Counted from the first letter of the stretch, positions 38,866-50,900 are shown. The stretch is 64,000 bases of DNA from Serratia proteamaculans (GCF_013337185.1 NZ_SWDE01000004.1:186001-250000), one strand, 5' to 3'. Numbers and translations are program-made. Notes: a model not told the origin generated them from the sequence alone.

Positions 38866-40614
38866 TCAGTTTTTCTTCGCTAGCACTTGGTTAAGAGAAC
38901 GGACTTCTTCACGTTCTTCCGGGCTGAGGCCGTGCGTTCTGGCCTGGGCGATCAATGTCTCCAGCCGTTGCTCCAGTACCGAGTCATATAGGCTGGCCAA
39001 GGTGTCCAAAAAGGTCTGTTCGACCCTTTCCTCAACGATCATATGGTTCCATGTCGCCAAGGTTTCAAGTTGCTGGCTCAATTTGTTGTCGCGATACTGC
39101 TCCAACAACTGGCCGGTAGTCAGGCCTGGCTGAGCTAAACAGGTCTGCACCAACTCGACAAACAGCGGTAAACCGGCCTGTTTGGTCTGCTCCAATCCCT
39201 CGAGTGAAGGGATAAGTGTAGCCAACTGCGGATTTTGTACCAGTAACCCTATTAGTATACGCATGGTTGTGCGTTTTAGCTGGGGCGCCTGATAGGTATT
39301 CGCATTTTCAGCCTGTTTGGGCATCAGCTTGTCTAGCTGGCTGTCATCGAGCAGGCCAAGCTTGCTGCCGAGCTGTTGACGCAGGTACAAGCGCAACGTT
39401 TCGCCCGGCACCTGAGTAATCAGCGGTAGCGCCAGCGTGCTCAGCTTGGCGCGGCCGTCCGGGCTGCTCAGATCAACCTGTGGCATCAAGGTTTCGAACA
39501 GGAAAGTGGAAAGCGGCTGCGCCAGCTCCATCCGTTGTTCGAAGGCCTCTTTGCCTTCTTTGCGTACCAATGTGTCCGGATCTTCGCCATCAGGCAAAAA
39601 CATAAACCGCAGCTGACGCCCGTCATTGAGATAGGGCAGCGCGGTTTCCAGTGCGCGCCAGGCCGCTTCACGACCGGCCCGGTCACCGTCATAGCAACAG
39701 ACTACGTTGTCGGTGGCGCGGAACAGCAGCTGAATATGTTCAGCCGTCGTTGAGGTTCCGAGCGAGGCGACGGCATAATCGATGCCGTATTGCGCCAACG
39801 CCACCACGTCCATATAACCTTCCACTACCAGCAAACGCTGCGGGGTAGGGTGGTTCTGCTGCGCTTCATACAGGCCGTACAATTGACGACCCTTGTGGAA
39901 TACTTCGGTTTCCGGCGAGTTCAGGTATTTCGGCATGCCGTCACCCAACACGCGCCCGCCAAAGGCGATCACTCGCCCACGTTTGTCGCGAATAGGGAAC
40001 ATTACGCGTTCACGGAAACGATCGTACGAGCGTCCTTGATCGTTAGTCACCAGCATACCGGCATCGTTCAATGCACTACGGCTGTCGGCGTCGCGACCAA
40101 AACGCTTTAAGGCATTATCCCAACCGGCAGGAGCAAAGCCGATGGCAAAATGGCGGATAACATCGTCACTCAACCCGCGCTGTTGCAGATAATTCCGCGC
40201 CGGCGTACCGGAAGGTTGATGCAGTGACTGTTGATAGAACGAACTGAGCTGTTCCATCAGTTGATACAGGCTTTGGCGCTGATGACGTTCGATTTGGGTC
40301 GGTCCGGAACCTGCCTCGTAAGGCACTTCCAGTCCGTGCATGGTTGCCAGCTCTTCGATGGTTTCGACAAACTCAAGTCGGTCGTAATTCATCAGAAAGT
40401 CGACGGCGTTACCGTGCGCACCACAACCAAAACAGTGATAAAACTGCTTTTCACCATTAACGGTAAATGAAGGCGTTTTTTCGTGGTGGAACGGACAGCA
40501 CGCGTGATAGTTCTTGCCCTGCTTCTTGAGCTTTACCCGGGCGTCGATCAGATCGACGATGTCGGTGCGAGCCAGCAAGTCATTGATAAATACACGCGGA
40601 ATTCGTCCAGCCAT
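38866..40614 (-). CDS. dnaG: DnaG primase
   Basis: 582 residues. The N-terminal CHC2 zinc ribbon has C40, H43, C61 and C64, the TOPRIM core has VVEGYMDVVALA near residue 265 and the DGDRAGREAA metal motif near 308, and the C-terminal third is the helicase-binding domain that contacts DnaB. It makes RNA primers for replication. AAGGG precedes the ATG. It is the middle gene of the operon; the rpsU-dnaG gap carries an attenuator-like hairpin. Confidence 0.97.
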   Translation of the reverse strand: MAGRIPRVFINDLLARTDIVDLIDARVKLKKQGKNYHACCPFHHEKTPSFTVNGEKQFYHCFGCGAHGNAVDFLMNYDRLEFVETIEELATMHGLEVPYEAGSGPTQIERHQRQSLYQLMEQLSSFYQQSLHQPSGTPARNYLQQRGLSDDVIRHFAIGFAPAGWDNALKRFGRDADSRSALNDAGMLVTNDQGRSYDRFRERVMFPIRDKRGRVIAFGGRVLGDGMPKYLNSPETEVFHKGRQLYGLYEAQQNHPTPQRLLVVEGYMDVVALAQYGIDYAVASLGTSTTAEHIQLLFRATDNVVCCYDGDRAGREAAWRALETALPYLNDGRQLRFMFLPDGEDPDTLVRKEGKEAFEQRMELAQPLSTFLFETLMPQVDLSSPDGRAKLSTLALPLITQVPGETLRLYLRQQLGSKLGLLDDSQLDKLMPKQAENANTYQAPQLKRTTMRILIGLLVQNPQLATLIPSLEGLEQTKQAGLPLFVELVQTCLAQPGLTTGQLLEQYRDNKLSQQLETLATWNHMIVEERVEQTFLDTLASLYDSVLEQRLETLIAQARTHGLSPEEREEVRSLNQVLAKKN

Positions 40615-40649
40615 AAGCCCTTACTTTACTAGCCTATAAACGAGAACAA

Positions 40650-40677
40650 GCCGCGCATTCCTTTCGGAAAGCACGGC
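40650..40677 (-). terminator. Attenuator-like hairpin between rpsU and dnaG
   Basis: On the minus strand GCCGTGCTTTCC/GGAATGCGCGGC with a 4-base loop (two mismatches) is followed by TTGTTCTCGTTT. It corresponds in position to the T1 partial terminator of the E. coli operon, which keeps S21 output higher than DnaG output. Confidence 0.75.
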
Positions 40678-40750
40678 CTTCGTATGCAACTACTCGGTCT
40701 GCGCGATTTTTAAAATCAGAAATTCACGCGGCGGGGTTGCCCCCGAAGAA

Positions 40751-41292
<542 letters not shown>

Positions 41293-42306
41293 ATGCGAGT
41301 ACTGGGTATAGAAACTTCCTGCGATGAAACCGGAATTGCAGTGTATGACGATCAGGCCGGTTTATTAGCCAATCAATTGTACAGCCAGGTGAAGCTGCAC
41401 GCCGACTACGGCGGTGTGGTGCCGGAACTGGCTTCCCGCGATCATGTGCGTAAAACCGTGCCCCTGATTCAGGCGGCATTGAAGGAAGCGAACCTGACCG
41501 CGGCCGATATCGACGGCGTTGCCTATACCGCCGGGCCAGGCCTGGTGGGTGCACTGCTGGTTGGCGCGACCATTGGTCGTGCGCTGGCGTTTGCCTGGGG
41601 CGTACCGGCAGTACCGGTGCATCACATGGAAGGCCACCTGCTGGCACCGATGCTGGAAGACAATCCACCGGCGTTCCCGTTTGTCGCGCTGCTGGTTTCC
41701 GGCGGCCATACCCAGTTGATCAGCGTGACCGGCATTGGTCAATACGAACTGCTGGGCGAATCGGTCGACGATGCGGCGGGTGAAGCCTTCGACAAAACGG
41801 CCAAGCTGTTGGGGTTGGACTATCCCGGCGGGCCAATGCTGTCGAAAATGGCGCAGCAGGGTACCGCAGGCCGTTTCACTTTCCCACGGCCAATGACCGA
41901 TCGGCCGGGGCTGGATTTCAGCTTCTCCGGCTTGAAGACCTTTGCCGCCAATACCATCCGTTCCAACGGTAATGACGATCAAACTCGTGCGGACATTGCC
42001 CGGGCGTTTGAAGATGCGGTAGTGGATACGTTGGCGATCAAATGCAAACGTGCGCTGGAACAAACCGGTTTCAAACGACTGGTTATGGCCGGCGGCGTCA
42101 GTGCCAACCGCACGCTACGGACCAAAATGGCGGAAATGCTGCACAAACGCGGCGGCGAGGTGTTTTATGCCCGTCCGGAATTCTGCACGGATAACGGTGC
42201 CATGATCGCTTATGCGGGTCTGGTGCGGTTGCAGAGCGGTGCCAATCCGGAACTGAGCGTTTCGGTGCGACCGCGTTGGCCACTGGCTGAATTGCCTGCA
42301 GTATAA
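41293..42306 (+). CDS. tsaD: TsaD, tRNA N6-threonylcarbamoyladenosine transferase subunit
   Basis: 337 residues from the ATG at 41293 (second in-frame ATG; the family starts [13 protein letters not shown]). ASKHA-fold ATPase-like domains with the metal site [10 protein letters not shown] (near residue 110), [14 protein letters not shown] near 156 and [11 protein letters not shown] near 266. With TsaB, TsaE and TsaC it makes t6A37 in ANN-decoding tRNAs; essential in enterics. It is divergent from rpsU, the conserved arrangement. Confidence 0.97.
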   Translation: MRVLGIETSCDETGIAVYDDQAGLLANQLYSQVKLHADYGGVVPELASRDHVRKTVPLIQAALKEANLTAADIDGVAYTAGPGLVGALLVGATIGRALAFAWGVPAVPVHHMEGHLLAPMLEDNPPAFPFVALLVSGGHTQLISVTGIGQYELLGESVDDAAGEAFDKTAKLLGLDYPGGPMLSKMAQQGTAGRFTFPRPMTDRPGLDFSFSGLKTFAANTIRSNGNDDQTRADIARAFEDAVVDTLAIKCKRALEQTGFKRLVMAGGVSANRTLRTKMAEMLHKRGGEVFYARPEFCTDNGAMIAYAGLVRLQSGANPELSVSVRPRWPLAELPAV

Positions 42307-42313
42307 ATAGTCG

Positions 42314-42340
42314 AAAGGCCGGAGATCTCCGGCCTTTTTA
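42314..42340. terminator. Bidirectional terminator between tsaD and plsY
   Basis: AAGGCCGGAGA is followed by its exact complement, flanked by AAA and TTTTT; it serves the convergent tsaD and plsY genes. Confidence 0.9.
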
Positions 42341-42341
42341 A

Positions 42342-42980
42342 TTACTCTTCTTTCTTCTCTTCCTGTTCTGCCGCGTCGGTTTTCTTCTTGCGGAAGACAC
42401 CCCAGATTTTCCCTTCCTGGCCACGCCACAGGCGCTGAATATTGTCGTGGTGCCGCATCAGGATCAAACACGACAGCATCGCTACCGGGAAGGTGAACTG
42501 CGGTTTGAACCACCAGACGTAGAACGGAGCAATCAGCGCGCTGATAATCGCCCCCAGCGAAGAATAACCGCTGAGCAGCACGGTCAGCAGCCAGGTACCG
42601 GTCATCAGGCCGGTAAGATCCCAGCCGATCGGTGCTATGGCACCAAACGCGGTTGCCACGCCCTTACCGCCGCGGAAGTGGAAGAACACCGGGTAAATAT
42701 GCCCCAGACAGGCGGCGATCGCCGTCAGGCCCAGATACAGCGGCGGGACATCAAGTTTGTATGCCAGCCAGACCGGCAACATCCCTTTGAGAATATCGAA
42801 TACCAGCACCGCCGCCGCAGCTACGCGCCCGCCGATACGCAGGACGTTGGTCGCTCCTGGATTCCCTGAGCCATTTTCACGCGGATCGGGCAGCCTGGCG
42901 ATCCGGCAAACCAGGATCGCACTGGAAACTGAGCCACACAGATACGCGAAGATAATCATGCCAAGCGCGGTAGCACTCAT
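42342..42980 (-). CDS. plsY: PlsY, acyl-phosphate:glycerol-3-phosphate acyltransferase
   Basis: 212 residues with five membrane helices and the three family motifs: GSxxxA-like [11 protein letters not shown] (near residue 16), [14 protein letters not shown] (near 35) and [14 protein letters not shown] (near 100). It acylates glycerol-3-phosphate from acyl-phosphate in the inner membrane, the first step of phospholipid synthesis. The C-terminal Lys/Glu-rich tail ([15 protein letters not shown]) is longer than in some relatives. It is divergent from folB. Confidence 0.96.
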   Translation of the reverse strand: MSATALGMIIFAYLCGSVSSAILVCRIARLPDPRENGSGNPGATNVLRIGGRVAAAAVLVFDILKGMLPVWLAYKLDVPPLYLGLTAIAACLGHIYPVFFHFRGGKGVATAFGAIAPIGWDLTGLMTGTWLLTVLLSGYSSLGAIISALIAPFYVWWFKPQFTFPVAMLSCLILMRHHDNIQRLWRGQEGKIWGVFRKKKTDAAEQEEKKEE

Positions 42981-43087
42981 AACGCGGTTCCGTTTAATAA
43001 GGGTCGTTTTACTCTCAACATATATGGATAATACTCATATTCCGCTGGAAGTGGTATCCGGCAAGGCCAAAAACAGAGAATGACGTG

Positions 43088-43447
43088 ATGGATATCGTAT
43101 TTATAGAAGAGCTTACCGTAATTACTACCATTGGCGTTTATGACTGGGAACAAAACATTCGCCAGAAGCTGGTGTTCGATATCGAAATGGGCTGGGACAA
43201 CCGCCAGGCGGCCGCCAGTGACGATGTGAATGACTGCCTTAGCTACGCCGATATCAGTGAAGCCATCATCCAGCACGTGGAGCCCAATCGCTTTGCGTTG
43301 GTGGAGCGGGTTGCTGAGGAAATATCTGAAATATTACTCCAGCGCTTCAATTCCCCGTGGGTCCGTATTAAGGTCAGCAAACCGGGCGCTGTTGCACATG
43401 CCAGCCGGGTTGGGGTGATCATTGAACGTGGCACCCGGCCGGCGTGA
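43088..43447 (+). CDS. folB: FolB, dihydroneopterin aldolase
   Basis: 119 residues from the ATG at 43088; the GTG one codon before is less likely. It matches E. coli FolB from MDIVFIE to VGVIIERG, with the catalytic Lys in VSKPGA (near residue 98), the Tyr in LSYADI (near 53) and the Glu in LVERVAEE (near 73). It cleaves 7,8-dihydroneopterin in folate synthesis and acts as an octamer. It is followed by a terminator before uppP. Confidence 0.96.
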   Translation: MDIVFIEELTVITTIGVYDWEQNIRQKLVFDIEMGWDNRQAAASDDVNDCLSYADISEAIIQHVEPNRFALVERVAEEISEILLQRFNSPWVRIKVSKPGAVAHASRVGVIIERGTRPA

Positions 43448-43508
43448 CGTTCTGTCATACCTGTGCAACTTAAGACCGTTAACCTGGTCTGAACCTGAGA
43501 ATTGTTTT

Positions 43509-43541
43509 AGCGGCAATGTATTGAACACTGCCGCTTTTTTA
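43509..43541 (+). terminator. Terminator after folB
   Basis: AGCGGCA and TGCCGCT flank a 13-base loop that includes a further short TGT/ACA pairing, followed by TTTTTT. Confidence 0.8.
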
Positions 43542-43578
43542 TGTTTATAGCCGTACATTTATAGGGTGATCGAAGCAC

Positions 43579-44403
43579 ATGGCGGACATGCATTCACTGT
43601 TTATTGCGTTTGTTCTTGGGGTGGTCGAAGGGTTAACTGAATTTTTACCGGTGTCTTCAACCGGGCACCTGATCATTGTCGGCGAGTGGCTGGGCTTCAC
43701 TGGCGATAAGGCCAAAACTTTTGAGGTGATCATCCAGCTGGGGTCGATTCTGGCAGTGGTGGTGATGTTCTGGCGTCGCTTGTTCGGGCTGATCGGCATT
43801 CATTTCGGTGGTAAGCCGGTTGAGCACGAAGGCAAAACGTCGGGCCATTTGAAACTGGGCCATATTCTGCTGGCGATGATCCCGGCGGTGGTGCTGGGGC
43901 TGCTGCTTCATGACTTTATCAAGTCGCTGTTCGAGCCGAAAAATGTGATGTATGCGCTGGTGGTGGGTGGTTTCCTGCTGCTGGCCGCGGAATGGTTCAA
44001 GCCGAAAAAACCGAGTGCCGAAGGGCTCGATGACATCACCTACCGCCAGGCGTTTATGATTGGTTGCTTCCAGTGTCTGGCTCTGTGGCCGGGCTTCTCC
44101 CGTTCAGGCTCCACCATTGCCGGTGGCATGCTGGTGGGCGTGAATCGTTACGCGGCTGCGGAGTTCTCTTTCCTTCTGGCGGTGCCGATGATGATTGGTG
44201 CCAGTGCGCTGGATTTGTATAAGAGCCTGCACTTCCTGACGATGGGCGATTTACCGATGTTTGCGGTCGGCTTTGCCACTGCCTTCGTAGTCGCGCTGAT
44301 CGCGATCAAGACCTTCCTGTCGCTGATCAAACGCATCTCGTTTGTGCCGTTCGCCATCTACCGCTTTATCGTGGCCGGCGTGGTTTACATGGTCTTCATG
44401 TAA
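43579..44403 (+). CDS. uppP: UppP/BacA, undecaprenyl-diphosphatase
   Basis: 274 residues with about eight membrane helices. The catalytic segments [16 protein letters not shown] (near residue 16) and [13 protein letters not shown] (near 173) are intact. It dephosphorylates undecaprenyl pyrophosphate to recycle the cell-wall lipid carrier; extra copies give bacitracin resistance. It stands alone between two terminators. Confidence 0.97.
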   Translation: MADMHSLFIAFVLGVVEGLTEFLPVSSTGHLIIVGEWLGFTGDKAKTFEVIIQLGSILAVVVMFWRRLFGLIGIHFGGKPVEHEGKTSGHLKLGHILLAMIPAVVLGLLLHDFIKSLFEPKNVMYALVVGGFLLLAAEWFKPKKPSAEGLDDITYRQAFMIGCFQCLALWPGFSRSGSTIAGGMLVGVNRYAAAEFSFLLAVPMMIGASALDLYKSLHFLTMGDLPMFAVGFATAFVVALIAIKTFLSLIKRISFVPFAIYRFIVAGVVYMVFM

Positions 44404-44415
44404 GCGGCACCGCAA

Positions 44416-44445
44416 TAAAAAAACCCGCGCTGCGGGTTTTTTTAT
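44416..44445. terminator. Bidirectional terminator between uppP and cca
   Basis: AAACCCGC/GCGGGTTT with a 3-base loop, flanked by A and T runs; the T run overlaps the cca stop region. Confidence 0.88.
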
Positions 44446-45686
44446 GCCTGATCGAGAGGGATATCCTGGGTTTGTTTCCACTCGGCCAGTGCCTGTTGGC
44501 GGCGGCGCTTTAGCTCGTCGCGGATCGCCAGCCCTTGCAGGCCACTGGCTACCACCTCTTTGACCGACACCGCATTTGCTACCTGAAACGCCTGGCGCAG
44601 GTAATCGCCCTGAGGATAAGGGTTGTTTTCAAAACCGGTACGGCCGCGGGCGTCGGCTTCGCTGGTGAGGATCATCTGTTCCAGCCGCTGCGGTTTGCGC
44701 CAAACATCGACCGCATCAAACAGTTTCAGCAGGGTCTCAGGGCGCAGCTTGTTTACCGTATGGATCAGGTCGTGATATTCGGCGACCAGCTTGGCCAAAT
44801 CGCGTACCGGATTGGGGACTCGCAGCCGCTGGCACAGTGCTTCGACCAGCAGAACGCCTGCGGGTCCATGGCCGTGGTGATGTGGCCAGAGCTCTTTTGG
44901 CGTCTGCCCCTTGCCAAGGTCATGACAGAGTGCGGAGAAGCGTACGTCCACTTCAGGGCTGAGCTGGGCAGCGATGGCCAGCGTCATCAGAGTATGAATG
45001 CCGGTGTCGATCTCCGGGTGCCATTTGGCGGGGGCCGGTACGCCGAACAGTGCGTCGATCTCCGGGAACAGCACGCCCAGCGCCTCGCAGTCACGCAGCA
45101 CCTGAAAATACACCTGTGGGCTCTGGCTTTGCAGCGCCTTCTCGGTTTCTTTCCATACCCGTTCGGCCGTCAGCGCCGCCAGTTCACCGCTGCGCGCCAT
45201 CTGACGCATCAACTCGGCGGTTTCCGGGGCGATGCTAAAACCCAAATGGGCGAAGCGGGCGGCGAAACGCGCCACGCGCAGTACACGCAATGGATCTTCA
45301 CCAAAGGCATCGGACACGTGGCGTAGTACTCGCGCTTGCAGGTCGGCCACGCCGTGGAAAGGGTCGATCAGCTCACCGTCGGCGCTGCGGGCAATGGCAT
45401 TGATGGTTAAATCACGACGCTGCAGATCTTCTTCCAGCGTTACGTCCGGTGCGGCGTAGCAGGTAAAACCGGTATATCCCTGGCCGGATTTCCGCTCGGT
45501 GCGTGCCAATGCATATTCTTCATGCGTTTTCGGGTTGAGAAACACCGGGAAGTCTTTACCGACCTGTTGATAGCCCAGGGCTGTCAGCTCTGAAGGCGCA
45601 GCGCCAACCACCACCCAGTCGCGGTCGAATACCGGTATCTCAAGCAAGCTGTCGCGGACGGCACCGCCGACCAGGTAAGTCTTCAC
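44442..45686 (-). CDS. cca: Multifunctional CCA-adding enzyme
   Basis: 414 residues. A class-II nucleotidyltransferase head ([12 protein letters not shown] at residues 4-15, the metal DxD in FDRDW near 22), the RRDLTINA motif near 91, neck and body helices, and a C-terminal HD phosphohydrolase domain (ALCHDLGKG near 253) are seen. It builds or repairs the 3' CCA of tRNAs; the HD domain gives phosphatase and 2',3'-phosphodiesterase activity. It is followed by ygiM upstream on the same strand. Confidence 0.97.
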   Translation of the reverse strand: MKTYLVGGAVRDSLLEIPVFDRDWVVVGAAPSELTALGYQQVGKDFPVFLNPKTHEEYALARTERKSGQGYTGFTCYAAPDVTLEEDLQRRDLTINAIARSADGELIDPFHGVADLQARVLRHVSDAFGEDPLRVLRVARFAARFAHLGFSIAPETAELMRQMARSGELAALTAERVWKETEKALQSQSPQVYFQVLRDCEALGVLFPEIDALFGVPAPAKWHPEIDTGIHTLMTLAIAAQLSPEVDVRFSALCHDLGKGQTPKELWPHHHGHGPAGVLLVEALCQRLRVPNPVRDLAKLVAEYHDLIHTVNKLRPETLLKLFDAVDVWRKPQRLEQMILTSEADARGRTGFENNPYPQGDYLRQAFQVANAVSVKEVVASGLQGLAIRDELKRRRQQALAEWKQTQDIPLDQA

Positions 45687-45757
45687 TGTTAACTCCTGAA
45701 TTTATGTTAAGGCTCTGTTGACCAGATTACCTCAATTAGCGGGCGCTGCCGAAACCA

Positions 45758-45783
45758 ATAAAAAGGGCGCCCCGCAGGCGCCC
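45758..45783 (-). terminator. Terminator after ygiM
   Basis: On the minus strand GGGCGCC/GGCGCCC with a 5-base loop is followed by TTTTTATT, between ygiM and cca. Confidence 0.85.
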
Positions 45784-45808
45784 AATCTCAAACCGAACGA
45801 TACTTTAA

Positions 45809-46429
45809 TCAGTTCATCCAGCGGTTGTTGCTTTTGCGACGTGGGATCAGATGTGGCAACAGCAGACCCAACAGCAGGCCTACGCCGGCCACGCCACCGC
45901 CGTACATAAACCACTGCAGGATAATGGTGCGCTGTTTGTCGTCGAGCTGCAGGTTAACGGCGTTAACCTTTTTCTGTGCCACTACCAGCTGATTTTTCAG
46001 ATCCTGGTTTTCCTGCTGCAGACCGCTGATGGTGCTGTCGCTGCCAGCCACTTTCTGCTGCATTTCAGCGGTACGCTGGTTCCAGCTGTTGTCGATATTG
46101 GCCAGTTTATCGGTCAGGGTTTTTACCTGTTGCTCCAGCGCGGGCACCTGGGTGCGCAGGCTTGGTGTCTGGCTCAGCTGATCCAATGGGATCCAGGTGT
46201 TACGGCCCTTGGCATCGCGGATCTGGCCATAGTTGGTGCTGTCATTTACGCTCAACAGGGTCACTTCTTCACCGGCGTTCAAGGTACCGACAATACGGTA
46301 CTGATTACCCGGGCCGCTGTGGACGTAAGTATTCAATTCATCGGAGATATAGCGTTTATCTTCGGCATGGGCGCCCCAAGTGATGCTGAAGCTCAGCACG
46401 GCAAGGCAAATCAGGCGTAATTTCTGCAT
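45809..46429 (-). CDS. ygiM: YgiM, SH3-domain membrane protein
   Basis: 206 residues from the ATG at 46429, the E. coli length; a 68-codon upstream extension is not conserved. Order: signal peptide (about 1-22, ending GAHA), bacterial SH3 domain (about 27-90: YVHSGPGNQYRIVGTLNAGE), coiled coil (95-165) and a C-terminal transmembrane helix (about 171-191) with a basic RRKSNNR end. The SH3 domain should face the periplasm and bind cell wall. Function is not established. It is divergent from ygiF across 280 bp with no other gene. Confidence 0.9.
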   Translation of the reverse strand: MQKLRLICLAVLSFSITWGAHAEDKRYISDELNTYVHSGPGNQYRIVGTLNAGEEVTLLSVNDSTNYGQIRDAKGRNTWIPLDQLSQTPSLRTQVPALEQQVKTLTDKLANIDNSWNQRTAEMQQKVAGSDSTISGLQQENQDLKNQLVVAQKKVNAVNLQLDDKQRTIILQWFMYGGGVAGVGLLLGLLLPHLIPRRKSNNRWMN

Positions 46430-46709
46430 TAGTTCATCGTTTCTGTGTGAATTTATGGGAACGATAGTAGAGCGTTCAGTCTGACGACGCAACGCAAAAA
46501 CCGGAATGAGAACTATCTTACTGTGGCAGATTCTGTGAGTTGCGCAGTGTTTTATAACGTAACAGGTTTTTTCTGCAGTTAGCAGGGTTAAGGCGCCGGG
46601 AATCGCGGTAAGATAACGGCAACTGTGCGTCACCGGGCAGAACGTGGCAGGCCAGGCCCGCCGCCGTGAAGGCTGACGCGAATGCGTAACTTATTGGTGT
46701 AAAAGACTT

Positions 46710-48017
46710 ATGACCGTTGAAATTGAACTGAAATTTATTGCCACCCCGGATGCGGTTGCCGCCTTGCCGCAGCAACTGGCCGCCTGGCCGAATCAGCATT
46801 CTGCACCGCAAAAACTGACCAATATTTATTTCGAAACCGCCGATAATTTCCTGCGTGGTCAGGATATGGGGCTGCGTATCCGCGGGTTCGACGACAGTTA
46901 TGAAATGACCATCAAAACCGCCGGAAAGGTGGTCGCGGGCTTGCATCAGCGTCCGGAATACAATGTGGCGATCGCCACGCCGGAACTGGCGCTGGATCGG
47001 TTCCCGGCAGATATCTGGCCGCAGGGTTGTGATATCCCGGCTTTGCAGCAGGCGTTGCAACCGCTGTTCCGCACCGACTTCGTGCGTGAGAAGTGGGTGG
47101 TCACTTACGGTAAGAGCGAGATTGAGGTTGGTCTTGATCAGGGTGAAGTGCGTGCCGGAGAGCAGAGCGAAGCGCTGTGCGAAATCGAGCTGGAATTAAA
47201 GGAAGGCAATACCGCAGATTTGCTGGCGCTGGCCAACGCACTGGCGGAACACGGCGGCCTGCGTCAGGGCAGCCTGAGCAAGGCGGCGCGGGGCTACCAT
47301 TTGGCGCAGGGCAACGCCCCGCGCGAGCGTCATCCATTGGCGGTATTGAAACCGGCCGCTAAATCCACCGTTGAGCAAGGGATGATCGCCAGTTTTGAAC
47401 TGGGTTTGAGCCATTGGCAATATCACGAAGAACTGTGGTTGCGTGGTGATACTCAGGCCCGTCGTTCCGTGATGGAGGCGATTGCGCTGATCCGCCAGGC
47501 ATTGGTGATTTTCGGCGGTCTGGTACCACGCAAGGCCAGCGCCGATCTGCGCGCCCGACTGACCGTACTGGAGCCGCTGCTGGTTGATAAAACCACTCAG
47601 CCACAGGAGTTGTGCTACAGCGCGGAATATCTGCAATGTAAGTTGGCGCTCACATCGTGGTTGGTGACCGCTGCCTGGAAACCCTTTATCGATGCCAAGG
47701 CGCAGGCCAAGCTTGACGGCTCCTTCAAACGTTTCAGCGACATTATGCTGGGGCGCAGCGCCGCCGAGTTGAAAGAAGCCTTCACCCGCACGCTGAACGA
47801 TGACGAATACGAGGAACAGCTGCCGCGCCTGACGCGTCAGGTCTCGGCATTTATCCTGCTGTCCGGGGCTTACCCTGACGACGAAACCGGCCCCTACATC
47901 GACGGCTGGCGCGAGCTGCAGCTGGCGGTAGCCGAACGGCGCCAGGGCTGGTACGAAGGCAGCCGCAAGCAGGCCTTATCGCATGCGCCATTCTGGTTAA
48001 ACGGCGCCCTCCGCTAA
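46710..48017 (+). CDS. ygiF: YgiF, inorganic triphosphatase (CYTH-CHAD)
   Basis: 435 residues. The N-terminal CYTH tunnel domain begins MTVEIELKF (the EIELKF motif) and includes RIRGFDD near residue 54 and the EIELELKEG strand near 162. The C-terminal CHAD domain (about 220-420) is helical and conserved-histidine-rich, and binds polyphosphate. It hydrolyses tripolyphosphate. It lies 45 bp upstream of glnE, the usual pair. Confidence 0.94.
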   Translation: MTVEIELKFIATPDAVAALPQQLAAWPNQHSAPQKLTNIYFETADNFLRGQDMGLRIRGFDDSYEMTIKTAGKVVAGLHQRPEYNVAIATPELALDRFPADIWPQGCDIPALQQALQPLFRTDFVREKWVVTYGKSEIEVGLDQGEVRAGEQSEALCEIELELKEGNTADLLALANALAEHGGLRQGSLSKAARGYHLAQGNAPRERHPLAVLKPAAKSTVEQGMIASFELGLSHWQYHEELWLRGDTQARRSVMEAIALIRQALVIFGGLVPRKASADLRARLTVLEPLLVDKTTQPQELCYSAEYLQCKLALTSWLVTAAWKPFIDAKAQAKLDGSFKRFSDIMLGRSAAELKEAFTRTLNDDEYEEQLPRLTRQVSAFILLSGAYPDDETGPYIDGWRELQLAVAERRQGWYEGSRKQALSHAPFWLNGALR

Positions 48018-48062
48018 TTAAGCTGGCCTGCCCGGCGCAGGCCGCAGAACGGATCATTCACT

Positions 48063-50900
48063 ATGTTGCCACTTTCAGCAGCGTTACAGACTCAGGCACA
48101 GAACATCGTGCAGCGTTTTCAGGAAACTCAGGGCGCGGACTGCGCGCTCAGCGATCAGGAACAGTGGGTTTTGGCGTCGAGCGACTTTGTCTGCGACATG
48201 TTGCTCAACCAGCCGGAGTGGCTGGCGACGCTGCGCAAGCAACCGCCGGTGGCGGACGAGTGGCAACATTATGCCGCCTGGCTGCAGGATGATTTGGAAG
48301 AGGTGCGTGACGAAGCGCAACTGATGCGAGCATTGCGCCTGTTTCGCCGTGAGACGCTGGTAAGGATCGCCTGGGCGCAGGCGCTGGGCCAATGTAGCAC
48401 GCAAGAAACGTTGTTGCAGTTGAGTGGGCTGGCGGAAACGCTGATTGTCAGCGCCCGCGACTGGCTGTACCAAACCTGCTGCCGTGAGTGGGGCACCCCA
48501 TGCAATGCTCAGGGCGTGCCGCAGCCGTTGTTGATCCTCGGGATGGGGAAATTGGGCGGCGGTGAGCTGAACTTCTCGTCCGATATCGATCTGATTTTTG
48601 CCTACCCTGAAAACGGCCAGACCCAGGGCGGGCGGCGTGAGCTGGATAACGCCCAGTTCTTCACCCGTCTGGGGCAGCGGCTGATCAAAGCGCTGGATCA
48701 GCAAACCATCGACGGCTTTGTTTATCGCGTGGACATGCGGCTGCGACCGTTCGGCGACAGCGGCCCACTGGTGATGAGCTTTGCCGCGCTGGAGGATTAT
48801 TATCAGGAGCAGGGCCGTGACTGGGAACGTTATGCGATGGTCAAGGCGCGGCTGATGGGCGGTTCGGAAGACGTCTACAGCGAAGAGCTGCGCAAAACTC
48901 TGCGGCCATTTGTCTTCCGTCGCTATATCGACTTCAGCGTGATCCAGTCGCTGCGCAATATGAAAGGCATGATCGCCCGTGAAGTCCGGCGGCGCGGGCT
49001 AAAAGACAATATCAAACTGGGTGCCGGTGGCATCCGCGAAATTGAATTTATCACCCAGGTATTCCAACTGATCCGCGGCGGCCGTGAGCCGGCGTTGCAA
49101 GGGCGTTCCTTGCTGCCGACGTTACAGGCGGTGGGGGAACTGGGGCTGCTGGAGCCGCAACAGGTGCAGGCGATGAGTGCCAGCTACCTGTTCCTGCGCC
49201 GGCTGGAAAACCTGCTGCAGGCGATTGCCGATCAACAAACGCAAACCTTGCCGCAAGATGAACTCGACCAGGCGCGGCTGGCCTGGGGGATGGGGTTCGA
49301 CGACTGGTCGGCCCTGCTGCTGGCGCTGGATGACCATATGCAGGCGGTCAGGGCAGTATTTAACGACCTGATTGGCGACGATAGTCCGGATGTCGGTGAA
49401 GATCCCGACTATCAGCACTATCACAGCCTGTGGCAGGACGCGCTGGAAGAGAACGAACTGGCCCCGTTGACGCCGCACCTGGACGAAGAGGCGCGCAGAC
49501 AGATGCTGCGCACCATCGCCGAGTTTCGTCATGACGTCGACAAACGGACCATTGGCCCGCGTGGCCGCGACGTGCTCGACCAACTGATGCCGCGCCTGCT
49601 GGCGGAAGTCTGTCCGCGTCAGGACGCGCCGACCGCACTGCTCAGGCTGACCCAACTGTTGCTGAGCATCGTGACCCGTACCACCTACCTTGAGCTGTTG
49701 GTGGAATACCATGCGGCGCTCAGCCATCTGATTCGTTTGTGTGCCGCTTCGCCGATGGTGGCCAACCAGCTGTCGCGTTATCCGCTGCTGCTCGATGAGC
49801 TGTTGGAGCCGGCGACGTTGTATCAGCCGGTGGCTCCGGATGCCTATCGCAGCGAGCTGCGCCAGTACCTGTTGCGGGTGCCGGAGGACGACGAAGAGCA
49901 AAGGCTGGAGGCACTACGCCAGTTCAAACAGGCGCAGCAGCTGCGTATTGCCGCCGGGGATATCTCTGGTGCCCTGCCGGTGATGAAAGTGAGCGATCAC
50001 CTCACCTATCTGGCGGAGGCGATTATCGACACTGTGGTGCAGCAGGCGTGGAACGATATGGTCGCACGCTATGGCCAGCCGACCCATTTGCAGGAGCGTG
50101 AAGGGCGTGGTTTTGCGGTGATTGGCTACGGCAAGCTGGGCGGTTGGGAACTGGGTTACAGTTCCGATCTTGACCTGGTATTTATCCTCGATTGTCCGCC
50201 GGAGGTGATGACCGACGGCGATCGCAGCATTGACGGTCGTCAGTTTTATCTGCGTCTGGCACAGCGGGTCATGCACCTGTTCAGCACTCGAACCTCGTCC
50301 GGTATTTTGTATGAAGTGGATGCCCGCCTGCGGCCGTCGGGCGCGGCCGGTATGCTGGTCAGCACCGTCGAAGCCTTTGCCGATTATCAGCAGAGCGAAG
50401 CCTGGACCTGGGAACATCAGGCGCTGGTGCGGGCACGTATCGTGCATGGCGATCCGCTGTTGCATCAGCAGTTTGACGTTATCCGCCGGGAGATCCTGTG
50501 CAAACCGCGTGACCTGGAAACGCTCAAGCGCGAGGTGCGTGAGATGCGTGAGAAAATGCGCAATCACCTTGGCAACAAGCAGCGCGATCTGTTTGATATC
50601 AAAGCCGACGAGGGCGGGATCACCGATATCGAATTTATTGCCCAGTATCTGGTCTTAGGCTATGCGGCCGCCGAACCGCGCCTGACACGCTGGTCTGATA
50701 ACGTGCGCATTTTCGAGCTGATGGCCAATTACGACATCATGCCGGAAGAGGAAGCGCGCGCACTGACTCAGGCTTACGTCACCATGCGCGACGAGATCCA
50801 TCATCTGGCGTTGCAGGAGCATTCCGGCAAGGTCGGTAACGGCCAATTCGCCGCCGAACGTGAACAGGTCCGCGCCAGTTGGGCGAAGTGGCAGGGCTGA
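48063..50900 (+). CDS. glnE: GlnE, bifunctional glutamine synthetase adenylyltransferase/deadenylase
   Basis: 945 residues with two nucleotidyltransferase domains: [20 protein letters not shown] near residue 160 (deadenylylation half) and [20 protein letters not shown] near 688 (adenylylation half), joined by a regulatory helical region. Each is followed by a GlnD PII-uridylyltransferase-like helical domain. It adenylylates glutamine synthetase in response to PII state and glutamine. Between ygiF and hldE. Confidence 0.97.
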   Translation: MLPLSAALQTQAQNIVQRFQETQGADCALSDQEQWVLASSDFVCDMLLNQPEWLATLRKQPPVADEWQHYAAWLQDDLEEVRDEAQLMRALRLFRRETLVRIAWAQALGQCSTQETLLQLSGLAETLIVSARDWLYQTCCREWGTPCNAQGVPQPLLILGMGKLGGGELNFSSDIDLIFAYPENGQTQGGRRELDNAQFFTRLGQRLIKALDQQTIDGFVYRVDMRLRPFGDSGPLVMSFAALEDYYQEQGRDWERYAMVKARLMGGSEDVYSEELRKTLRPFVFRRYIDFSVIQSLRNMKGMIAREVRRRGLKDNIKLGAGGIREIEFITQVFQLIRGGREPALQGRSLLPTLQAVGELGLLEPQQVQAMSASYLFLRRLENLLQAIADQQTQTLPQDELDQARLAWGMGFDDWSALLLALDDHMQAVRAVFNDLIGDDSPDVGEDPDYQHYHSLWQDALEENELAPLTPHLDEEARRQMLRTIAEFRHDVDKRTIGPRGRDVLDQLMPRLLAEVCPRQDAPTALLRLTQLLLSIVTRTTYLELLVEYHAALSHLIRLCAASPMVANQLSRYPLLLDELLEPATLYQPVAPDAYRSELRQYLLRVPEDDEEQRLEALRQFKQAQQLRIAAGDISGALPVMKVSDHLTYLAEAIIDTVVQQAWNDMVARYGQPTHLQEREGRGFAVIGYGKLGGWELGYSSDLDLVFILDCPPEVMTDGDRSIDGRQFYLRLAQRVMHLFSTRTSSGILYEVDARLRPSGAAGMLVSTVEAFADYQQSEAWTWEHQALVRARIVHGDPLLHQQFDVIRREILCKPRDLETLKREVREMREKMRNHLGNKQRDLFDIKADEGGITDIEFIAQYLVLGYAAAEPRLTRWSDNVRIFELMANYDIMPEEEARALTQAYVTMRDEIHHLALQEHSGKVGNGQFAAEREQVRASWAKWQG